From Bryoerythrophyllum caledonicum (lineage: Eukaryota > Streptophyta > Bryopsida > Pottiales > Pottiaceae): a DNA stretch of 64,000 nucleotides. A program made the position numbers and the translations under genes. Of the stretch, positions 46,641 to 54,946 are shown piece after piece. The stretch spans positions 22,125,022 through 22,189,021 of the forward strand of contig OZ020524.1 of assembly GCA_963971425.1 (NCBI GenBank). Direction: 5' to 3'. Positions within the stretch are counted from its first letter, which is position 1. Each line of letters opens with the position of its first letter. Below the pieces are notes generated by a model. The model did not search any database and was not told the origin of the DNA. It was given only the letters and a program-made list of their open reading frames with translations.

Positions 46641-47383
46641 ACTGGACAGTATATGGGAAACGCTCGCAAACAACTCTTCTTTGGAATAGAAAGATTCCCA
46701 TCCATAGCATGCTCCATATGCCCCTCAACGGATCCCGACACATGGCTTCATGTTCTACTCAAATGCCAAAACCACCACATACACTCTCTAATTGTTAAAA
46801 GACATAATAAAGCGGTATGGGTAGTCCGAAAACTAATTACCTCCTACAATAAATCGAGATGTTTTATACTAATGAACGCATGCACTTTTAATAACAACCC
46901 ACAAGAAAATACAGTCCCCCCTTGGCTACTCCCATGCTCATGCATGACCCAAAGATGTCGTTGCAACGCTTGGCTCAAACCGGACATTCTTTGTGTTAAA
47001 GGTTTACCATATAATGACCCACCACTAGATAACATCAACCAAGATTACACCATTCAATTCATTGAATTCACACATTGCAACAATAGATTTTCCCGGAAAC
47101 AATACAAAATAAAATTGATAAATACCAACCCCTTATTGACGACATCATTGCTCTCGGGTGGAATGTGGACCCCCTTATTGTAATAACATCTAGCACTCGC
47201 GCCACCCCCTTTATCCCCTCGATGAATACTCTTGAAGATGTCTTCAAAATTCCCATTGAAACAATTAAAACCACCTTTAAAAACATTAACACCATTGCTA
47301 TTCAACATGCCATGTCCATTCTTCTGCATGAACGCAAAATCGAAAACAACCAAGCCCTCCCCGATACACAAGACCCCCCTTAA
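46641..47383 (+). pseudogene. LINE ORF2 C-terminal CCHC and restriction-like endonuclease
   Basis: The frame from RNase H continues to a Cys-x2-Cys-x9-His-x4-Cys knuckle (begins CSICPSTDPDTW, about 46709), followed at once by VKRHNKAVWVV. The RHN after a CCHC is a signature of R2-type elements with a restriction-like nuclease. Then LKPDILCVKG (about 46977) and IQFIEFTHCN (about 47060) give the PD and E-x-T elements. A frameshift near 47120 moves to the frame reading NKIDKYQPL and GWNVDPLIVITSSTRA, giving the K..KY element. Together this is a PD-(D/E)XK-type arrangement. The natural stop is at 47381-47383. With the N-terminal AP endonuclease the element would carry two target-nicking enzymes. 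Confidence 0.8.
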
Positions 47384-47529
47384 ATTCTTCCCCCCTCCTT
47401 GATTTATCTTGACTAGTTGGTTCTAAGGTTTGTGATTGCTTGCTTGATTGGTGGTTGGTTAGTTGGCTAGGTTCTTTGTTAGAGATGGGTGGTTGGTTGG
47501 TTGGTCTGTGGTTCTTTGGCTACTTGTTA

Positions 47530-47685
47530 CATAGTGTCTACCCTCAAGAGAGGGGAGTAGTTCCAGCTTGCTTTTCCTTGTCAAGTAGACATGGTCTTAG
47601 TAAGTGGAACGAACAGACACTTTATTCACGCCGGCCTCCTTCGGAGGCGGCGTTATTCTTCTTCTTGGCCACAGGACATAGGCTA
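47530..47685 (+). other. LINE 3' tail with terminal hairpin
   Basis: After a GT-rich untranslated stretch (47384-47530), the tail reads AAGAGAGGGGAGTAGTTC, then CGAACAGACACTTTATTCAC, then a hairpin CGCCGGCCTCC-TTC-GGAGGCGGCG (47628-47653), then TTATTCTTCTTCTT. Terminal hairpins of this kind are recognised by LINE reverse transcriptases. The same tail is found on the SINE at 48930-49202. Confidence 0.7.
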
Positions 47686-47905
47686 GTGTAATAGAACTAC
47701 TCCTCCCTCTTGAGGATAAACACTTTTCTACACTAAGTGCTTCCCTACATTAATTGCCTCAGAGACAAGCCACATGTCATCTCCCCCAAGGGCTTTGTGG
47801 GTCCCCATACAACGAGGCCTTGGGACCCCCCACCATAATTGGGTGGACTATGGTGGTAGGCACCACGCCAACAATAGGACTTGAACTCACAACCAAAGAA
47901 GACTC
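47680..47905 (-). mobile_element. SINE copy, inverted, interrupted and lacking its extreme 3' tail
   Basis: In reverse: GGTTGTGAGTTCAAGTCCTA (box B), CGTGGTGCCTACC, CACCCAATTATGGTG, then an insert of about 75 bp (47757-47835), then GGAAGCACTTAGTGTAG and GTTTATCCTCAAGAGGGAGG. It directly follows the LINE tail in opposite orientation. Confidence 0.75.
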
Positions 47906-48099
47906 CACTGGGATTAAGGGAAAAGGGTACAGGGCGCACCGAGCAATACCCGAGCGCGGGCAAAGACCAGGGCCGAAGCCTGCCAGGTCCGGACCGGGTC
48001 TCCACGACGAAGCAAAGAAGCAGGGACGAAACAGACATGAACAGACAAAACCTAAAAACAACGTAAAACACACGCGTAGACAGACACGAAGCGGACGAG

Positions 48100-48545
48100 T
48101 TAGAGAAGAAGCATATGGTCACATGCCGGGGTGTTGCGGGCCGAGAGAGAAGTAGGAGTGCCCGTTGCGCTAGTGGCGCTCCCAAGCATTACCTTTAAGC
48201 TGCGAGGCAGCGGCAACGTACACCTCCAAGGCGGTGAGACCTCAAAAGTCACATTGACGTCGAGCTGCGGCGACCGCCAGAGAGATTTCTCTCGGCTCAG
48301 AGGCACCCGGTCGAAGATCTTCCTCCGGTTGTCGGCCTCCTCCAATTCTTGCGTGGTGGGGAGAAGGCGAGCCGTTTCTTGGCCATTAAGTTTGGCCCCG
48401 TGCAGGAGCTCATCGATCTCTGACTGCACGTGAGCCTGAAGTAGGGTCGCCGTCTTAGGAGAAGACTCTCAGATCAAGTTCTGTTCGTAGTTGCCTACCG
48501 TTCTGAATGTGCGCAGGAAGGAGGCGAGAGAGAGAGGCTGTTAGG
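48100..48545 (-). other. Coding-like fragment, unrecognised
   Basis: A GC-rich stretch whose minus strand reads LLQAHVQSEIDELLHGAKL, then NGQETARLLPTTQELEEADN, then VPLSREKSLW. The helical, charged make-up looks coding. One in-frame stop lies near 48470. It has no recognisable family and sits between SINE copies, so a captured gene fragment is possible. Confidence 0.3.
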
Positions 48546-48807
48546 TTTTGGTTAGAGAGAAGCGATGCGATGTGGTGCACGCCGCGTCAGGTCCATTGTC
48601 GGGATGCTCTTGACGAAGCTTGACAATGATGTTGCAGGGAGTCGCTCGGGCAACTCGACTGATACCGGCAAAATGAGTGTCGATAGAGGTCGCATATGCA
48701 GTCAGGTCGGGATCAACATTGAGAGGGATCGGAGCCGGCGAGTAGTCGTCCCCAATCTGCGAAGAGCGTGAGCCACGATGAAGAGTGGAAATTCGGGCTA
48801 GTAGCAT
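48541..48807 (-). other. Coding-like fragment 2, unrecognised
   Basis: 88 open codons on the minus strand (starts MLLARISTLHRGSRSSQIGD; contains IPLNVDPDLTAYATSIDTHF), ending in TAA at 48541. Its first codons abut the inverted SINE head at 48803-48882. Not recognised; it may belong with 48100-48545. Confidence 0.25.
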
Positions 48808-48882
48808 GACTTGAACTCACAACCACCTCACTGGTGTGCCATGACCCAAACCACTACACTAAGGCCGTGGTGCTTATTGAGG
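48803..48882 (-). mobile_element. SINE head fragment, inverted
   Basis: In reverse: GCACCACGGCCTTAGTGTAG (contains box A) and GGTTGTGAGTTCAAGTC (box B). Only the tRNA-like head remains. It faces the full SINE at 48930 head to head. Confidence 0.8.
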
Positions 48883-48929
48883 TTGAACATACATTTTGAT
48901 CAATGCCTACTATGCTTTCGCAAAAATTG

Positions 48930-49202
48930 AAGCACCGCGGCCTTAGTGTAGTGGTTTGGGTTATGGCACACCGGTGAGGTGGTTGTGAGTTCAAGTCCTA
49001 ATGCCAGCGTGGTGCCTACCACTACAATTCACCCAATTATGGTGTAGGAAGCACTTAGTGTAGAAAAGTGTTTATCCTCGAGAGGGGGGAGTAGTTCTAT
49101 TACACTAGCCTATGTCCTGTGGCCATATATGCTTTGTGAAGAGAATGAACAAACACTATATTCACGCCGGTCTCCTTCGGAAACCGGAGTTCTTCTTCTT
49201 CG
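48930..49202 (+). mobile_element. tRNA-derived SINE, full length
   Basis: The tRNA-like head starts CACCGCGGCC; box A is TAGTGTAGTGG (48944-48954) and box B AGTTCAAGTCC (48988-48998), 44 bp apart, an RNA polymerase III promoter. The body follows (CACCCAATTATGGTGTAGGA), then a 3' tail (CTCGAGAGGGGGGAGTAGTT, GAATGAACAAACACTATATT), a hairpin CCGGTCTCC-TTC-GGAAACCGG, and TTCTTCTTCTTC. The tail matches the LINE tail at 47530-47685, so the SINE is probably mobilised by LINEs of this family. Confidence 0.85.
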
Positions 49203-49256
49203 CAGAAATTGTTGCTAGTCCTTGTGATATGGGGCCACCTGGAAAATTGAGACATT

Positions 49257-49692
49257 GGAGTTTTCCTCAAAGTACTCGGGGTTTATCACCCCAAAAACGT
49301 TGATAGGGGTTGTGCTCCTGAAAGTCCACTTGTTTTTTAGAAACATGGTGGTTTGATTAACTTTGGGGTTTATTCCATAAATCATGGTCCTTTGTCAGTC
49401 AACCAACATGCTACAAGGTTAATCATCTAGGCACAGTCACCGTCCAAACATAGATGCAAGGTGGCATTGGTGACTCCAAATTACTAATTTGGTTACATTA
49501 GCTTGTTCCATACGTGTGGCCCATAAAATATGGTGGGTGAGAGTTTTCACCTTGCAAATATTGCCATATTTAAATCTCACCCTACTTCGGTCAATAGAGA
49601 AAGACACAAGGTCCTTAAAGGATGTTGCACCGGGTCTTTTTGGCTGACACAAGGTAGCCACCCTTTAAAACTCAAACTTTCAGGAAAACTCT
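49257..49692 (+). mobile_element. Family F MITE, copy 2 (436 bp)
   Basis: Starts GGAGTTTTCCTCAAAGTACT and ends AACTTTCAGGAAAACTCT, flanked by ATT (49254-49256 and 49693-49695). The interior closely matches 59685-60165 (ATAAACTTGCTCC-type blocks, GCACCGGGTCTTTTTGGCTG). No coding capacity. Confidence 0.8.
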
Positions 49693-49695
49693 ATT

Positions 49696-51510
49696 AGAAG
49701 GTGATTAGTGTAACAGATTTGGAGTTTGTAAACAGAAAGTGATGCAGTTATTTGAGCATTTGCACACCCATGTGTTACCCTTTGAGAAGAAATATTGGAA
49801 ATAACATAGTCTCTGAATCTCATTTTTAACCAATTGCAAAAACTGATGAATGTCACTTTCTTGACATTTTGGATGACCATAATTTGAGAAGCCTTTTGTC
49901 ATTCATATAGAATCAAGATTACAATGGACTTCAAGTTGGATTAAATTCCCATTCAACTCTAATTTGTCCTAAGAAAATACCACATTGATTATTGTGAATA
50001 GTCCATGCGACAATAACTCCCAAAACACTCTCTATTTTTGCAAAAAGTAAAAAATAGTATGGGATGAAAATATTAATAATGTAGTACTCATCTCTAGTCA
50101 ATGGTGTCCCAACTACCAATATATTGTGACACTAGTATTTCAAACCATTTGCAAATGAGGAGGTGATGTGAGTATACACATGTCACCTAGAATCCTTTGA
50201 CTTTCAGATCCTAAGTCTTACATGACACTAATTTTACACCAAGGAAAATTTAGTATAACCTTTACAAAATTCCATCCCTCACAATATCTATCAAGGATAG
50301 TTGGTGTAGTTCAATCCAAAAGATGTTATGATAGACAAGTCTTTAGTACAAGGAGGGAGGAACAATATAGTTTTGAACTCATTTTTCCAATATAAAAATT
50401 TGGTCATTTTATATCATTATGAGTTGGCTTACGTATATACTGATGTCTTTTAATAATCACATGATAAAACTTTATGATAAAGAATTTTTACTTCACTATA
50501 AATTTTAAATTGTAGTTATGAATTATTGATGTATAAGAGTTGCTCGTAGTTGTTACAACATTGCAAATAGTTGAGGTAGGTTTAGAAGGAAAATAAAAGG
50601 AGAGAAAATGGAGATTCTAGGTGAAAGAAATTTGTGGTAGGATTGCCATGTATCCCATATGTGTTGGCAAAGCTTGTTACCAAGTGCTACTCTAAGTAAA
50701 GGCTTTTGATAGAAGCCAACATCTCATTCCAAGTATTGTTTGTGATACCTTGTGTGCTTCTCTTCACACCAACCTCTCCATCGCAAAAATTTCATCATGG
50801 CAAAGATACCGGGATGCAAAAACCCAACCTTCTTCACGAGAGGTTGTCGTGGAGTTGGAGGCACGACAAAGTACGTAGACAGAAGTTAATCTTGGTCGGG
50901 AGCTCACCGGAGCTAATCGGACAAGGAAATAACAATGTTAGGGAGCTGAGTGGAAGACATGTGACACAACAATTTTCTCTAAAAGTGGGTAGCTGGCCGG
51001 CTCCATAGTGGGGACGAGGGCTACCACAACCGAGGGAGCTCCAAATCCCACTTCCCACCATGCCCATCGGAGAGGGTGCTCTAAGCATGTTTCAAACTCA
51101 TCCTTAGTTATATGACTGCCAATTGAAGTGGTGAAAATTGCAGTTTGGAAAAATCCACCGTCTCAAACTAGCAACATTTTGTTCAGTAGAATGTCAGGAA
51201 TCACCCAGAAACCACTGAAGTAGGCATGCATTGAACATCCAAGCGAAGGAACATCCAAACCAAACAAAGGCCGTGATTTCTGAGCATGTGGACTACTTTG
51301 GAGCCCACCATTCTTACGTAGTTCAGACATTCAGACCAAAAAATCCAATGGAGCCAAGGACCCACTCATTCATTGTAGGCTATCCCAAAGGCAAGACAGC
51401 ACATGTACTATGATTAGAAGTCCCTACATACAAAGGGTGGGATGTGGGTTTGCTCATCATGTTCCATGATTTGCAAGCTACAAGTCTATAGTATCCATGT
51501 GTCCTACTGC
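49696..51510. other. Gene-poor stretch
   Basis: No gene supported. A GC-richer patch at 50700-51110 keeps open frames on both strands (50706-51008 plus, 50834-51088 minus) without recognised motifs. Confidence 0.45.
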
Positions 51511-51646
51511 ACAGAAGAAGAACTCCGGTCTCATAAGGAGACCAGCGTGAATATAGTGTTTGTTCATTCTCTTCACTAAGCTTATGGCCACGGGACATAG
51601 GCTAGTGTAACAGAACTACTCCCCCCTCTTGAGGATAAACTCCTAC
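51511..51646 (-). mobile_element. SINE 3'-half fragment, inverted
   Basis: In reverse: GTTTATCCTCAAGAGGGGGG, ACACTAGCCTATGTCCCGTG, GAATGAACAAACACTATATT, then the hairpin TGGTCTCC-TTA-TGAGACCGG, then AGTTCTTCTTCT. It matches the tail half of 48930-49202. Confidence 0.8.
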
Positions 51647-52193
51647 TGCACACATGTAAGGTAGAGGCACCCAATTCCAATAAGTAGTGTATGCATGGCA
51701 TGGTGCATGAAAGTGGCAAATGTTGGAAATGGTACATGAAGTGACCCAAAACCGATAACTCAAAATCTGAAAACACGAGTCATTAGCGGCATTGGGTCAT
51801 GATGTGTGCAATTTTGGGTTGCTCCACCTCAATTGAGCTCTCATTGGTGGCATTGCCTCGAAAGTCGAACAAGGGCAATCGGTATTGGGTACCCTCCATG
51901 AATTGGTTATCGAAGGCATGTCTTCTCTCTTTTGCTCACTTTCACTCATTGGCATTGGGTGAAGGAGGGCACCAAATCTCACCTACTCTAGAGTTTGATT
52001 ATGGGCTCTGGTGGTTTTTGGGCTTTTAAATTTATACCAATTCCAAATCTTTGTGATAAATTTGAAAAAATATCTGTTCAGTTTTATTCTAATTCCGCAT
52101 CTTCCTACATGAATGTTTTTGACATACAATGTCATTTGAGTCCCAAACTGGCTTAAGTGATAAGAATTGGGTGCCTCTACCTTGCATTATCCC
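51647..52193. other. Gene-free stretch
   Basis: No gene seen. The phrase GGGTGCCTCTACCTTGCA occurs at 52170-52187, and its reverse counterpart occurs at 51656-51674 (TGTAAGGTAGAGGCACCC). The pair forms an inverted repeat around about 500 bp and may mark another element. Confidence 0.4.
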
Positions 52194-53127
52194 TTAACCC
52201 CTAAAGGACCACGACCACTTTTGCTGTAAAACCGGTCCAAAACTGCCACTGCCAAAAAGAGACATAAAAATCACATTTTAAAGTGATTTTTGGATTTTCA
52301 ACCGTAAGATCTTAAAATAGAATTCTATATCAACATGCTGTAAAATTTTGGTTGCAATCCATCACACAAATTGATAGATTTTAGTGTTTAAAGTCAAAAC
52401 AATGGTTCAGTTTCTTCCCTGCGTTGAGTAGATCAGCAGACTTTGACTTCACTTTGAATCAAATTTTTGCATTATACAAGGTCTAAATCTTTTACCATTG
52501 TCTTAAGCATGATGTTATTTCCCAACACACCAATTTTTAGAGGAAAAAAAGGGGTGTAGCATATTCAAAACAAGTGTGCAAGGAGTGGAGGTTCAAAAAT
52601 TGCCATATCACGTTTTATTTTTTTGTGAACTACGTATGTATTCAAGTGATAATCCAAACGGTCAATAAGAAGGTTTTCACCACATATTGTTGTTGAAAAA
52701 ATAAAAAGTGAAAAATATGAAGATCTCTAGGTTTTATATAGAAAAGATGAAGTTTTTTTCCCCCGTTGCCCGACAATGTGTGAAATGTTTGACTTGGAAT
52801 GAAATGCCTTTTTACACTAAACACAATAGTTTTTTTTGAAAATTTCCAGAAAAGGAAATATTCTTTACATGTGTGAAAAATCTCAATGTCAATAGAAACT
52901 TTTGTCAAAATTTTTGGAGGTGCCTGGTGTCCCCACTTTTGGCTTTAAGTGGTACTAACTTTCAAACGACAAATCCAAAAAAAAAATATACATATATGTC
53001 CACAAAGCTCTTATTAGAGGCAATCTAGAATAAAAATTTCAGAGAAAAAAGATTTTTTTAAAAATTTTAGGAACCTGCCCAAAATCAGAAATCCCCCCAA
53101 AGGAGACTCTGGTCCTTTAGGGGTTAA
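52194..53127 (+). mobile_element. Family A long element, copy 3 (934 bp)
   Basis: Begins TTAACCCCTAAAGGACCACG and ends TGGTCCTTTAGGGGTTAA. Block order as in 11219-12169. Its right TTAA (53124-53127) is also the left TTAA of a family B element. Confidence 0.8.
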
Positions 53128-53858
53128 CCGGCCATCTATGTTTCTAGAAAAACCAAGATTTTTGCTGATTTTTTTCTTTGAACCAGATTTGATGGAAATA
53201 CAATGTCTGATATTAACATCTAGCCTTACAAAATTGAACTTAATCCATGACCTAAACTTTGGAAAAATTTTGCACAACATCCAACCGTTAATGGAATAGA
53301 TTATAGTGTTCAAAGTTACTGTATATTGATAATAAAAATTGTGGATTTTGGAGGGTGTACTACTTTAACCATCAATAGATTCTTGCAAGAGTTTTTTGAC
53401 TGTGAATTAGAGCGGTTCACATATGCACTAGATTAATAGCTTTGCATTGACATATCATATGTGAAGAATATATTTTTACACAATTCCTTGTGATTTTTTT
53501 GCTTTTTCTACTTGATTGTACACAAAAATGTTCCAACCTTATACGAATCAAAACGGAAGTTTTGTATGTGAGGAGAGAGATCAACAATCACAAAACAATG
53601 AAGAAAGTCCTAAAGACGAAGTTCAATCAAAATTTAAGACCAAAATCAATGTGCATTGTGTGAAATACAACATAGTATATGGCATGGTATATATCTCTAG
53701 ATCATTCTTTGATTGTTATAGAGTGTTCCGGTAATGTGTGCGCAAATTAGGACCTTGTAAGTTGTATCTTGAAGCCTAAGTTTTTATGGATTTCATGCAA
53801 ATTGAGTTTTAGCACTTCCGGAGTCCCATTTTAGGCTTCATGGGCGGTAAAGGGTTAT
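53124..53858 (+). mobile_element. Family B element, copy 3
   Basis: Starts TTAACCGGCCATCTATGTTT and ends GGGCGGTAAAGGGTTAT. The interior matches 14062-14858 (CACAACATCCAACCG, AATAGATTCTTGCAAGAG, CACTTCCGGAGTCCCATTTT). The right TTAA is changed to TTAT. Confidence 0.75.
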
Positions 53859-53949
53859 GCAAGTTGAAAAAAGTCTGAGTTGTGTAGGAATCTGTACGTG
53901 TATGTAAACTATCACGTTCCCTCAGTTTAAGTGAGTACCCTGCCCCTTA

Positions 53950-54334
53950 GAGCATCTCCACTCCTGGCGTGGAATTTTCCACGCTAGGACGGAAAAAAAA
54001 ATTCACGCTAGGAGTGGTTTAGGGTTTGGTGCTTGCTTGGCTCCACCCCAGGCTCCAAAAAAATTTACCCAAAAAAATGCTTTGACCTCCCGCCACCAAT
54101 GACACGGCGCCACGTGTCGACATCAATGACATGGCGCCACGTGTCGCGAGGGTATGGGTGTGTCACCAACATCAAAAAATGGCGCACTCCCCCCATCCAA
54201 GGAGATTTTGGTGTGTGCCATGCACCAAAACTTCTAAATTTTATAAAGTTTCCCCGTTTTGAGGTGATGGGTGCAACTTTTTGACCTCACAAAACTCCAA
54301 TTTGGTGGTTCTCCGTCTTGGGGTGGAGATGCTC
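53950..54334 (+). mobile_element. Family G (PIF/Harbinger-like) MITE, copy 1
   Basis: Starts GAGCATCTCCACTCCTGGCG and ends GGGGTGGAGATGCTC. Flanks are TTA and TGA, i.e. a 3-bp TTA duplication with one later change. Ends in GAGCATCTCCA and a TAA/TTA duplication are common for Harbinger-type MITEs in plants. An inner inverted repeat (GGAATTTTCCACGCTAGGAC) is present. Confidence 0.75.
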
Positions 54335-54582
54335 TGACTAACCCTGATCCAATACCATCCGCTACACAGTTAACTGAATGTAGTGTATGAATGTAGATTA
54401 TTACATACCTTCTATTTAGGGGATGTATCATGCAGACAATTAAATACCCCTAAAAAATCCACAATTTCACTACCAATATAAGTTGACTTCAAACATTGTA
54501 ATTTATTTCATTAAATGTTAGATGTTGTGCAAATTTTCTCCAAACTTAAGATCATGGGTCTACTTCATTTTAGTAAGGTTAG

Positions 54583-54946
54583 GGCCGCTTGACACCGGGC
54601 CAAGTTGAGAGACCGACCGTACAAATTTCAGACCATACAATGGCTAGAGGCCAAACTATTAGGCTAAAAAATATACATCAAATTATAATGTAAATTGAAG
54701 GAATTTGATAGCTTCTCGATGGAAGTTTGGGTTGTCCAAAAACGGCGACCCAAGTTTGCACTTTGAGAGGAAGTTGCTTTGGCCCCAAAACTCTCTAAAA
54801 GTGTTGCCATGTAGGCACATGAAGGGGGACTGCCTTTGGATTGTGACCTTTGGTGTGAAGACAAAGAGGCCAAACTTTGGCTATTCTCACAATCTCATTT
54901 GTGGAAATTAATAGCCTCTTGACCTTGGTCTTGGTGTGAAGCGGCC
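54583..54946 (+). mobile_element. Family E MITE, intact copy (about 364 bp)
   Basis: Starts GGCCGCTTGACACCGGGCCA; read from the right it starts GGCCGCTTCACACCAAGACC, an inverted repeat of roughly 34 bp. The interior contains the blocks listed for 35030-36321. No clear target duplication. Confidence 0.75.

Larger units (their letters stand above)
36840..47685 (+). mobile_element. LINE (non-LTR retrotransposon) with two endonucleases, Dualen/RandI-like
   Basis: A nearly full-length retrotransposon of about 10.8 kb copying itself by target-primed reverse transcription. Order: 5' leader with a 21-bp tandem array (37186-37318), ORF1 (37677-39271), an A/C-rich spacer (39272-40360), ORF2 (40361-47383) with AP endonuclease, reverse transcriptase, an unassigned segment, RNase H, CCHC and a PD-(D/E)XK-like nuclease, then a GT-rich 3' region and a terminal hairpin tail with TTCTTCTTCTT. 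The plus strand is strikingly poor in G and rich in A and C throughout. Catalytic motifs survive, but scattered stops and frameshifts mean this copy is inactive. APE plus restriction-like nuclease in one ORF2 is the definition of the Dualen/RandI clade, first described in green algae. The ends are approximate; no target duplication found. Confidence 0.85.

Noticed and set aside
48932..49005. A tRNA gene at the box A/box B sequence
   Set aside because: The head continues into a dispersed SINE body and tail and recurs in other copies; no clean cloverleaf with acceptor stem was found.
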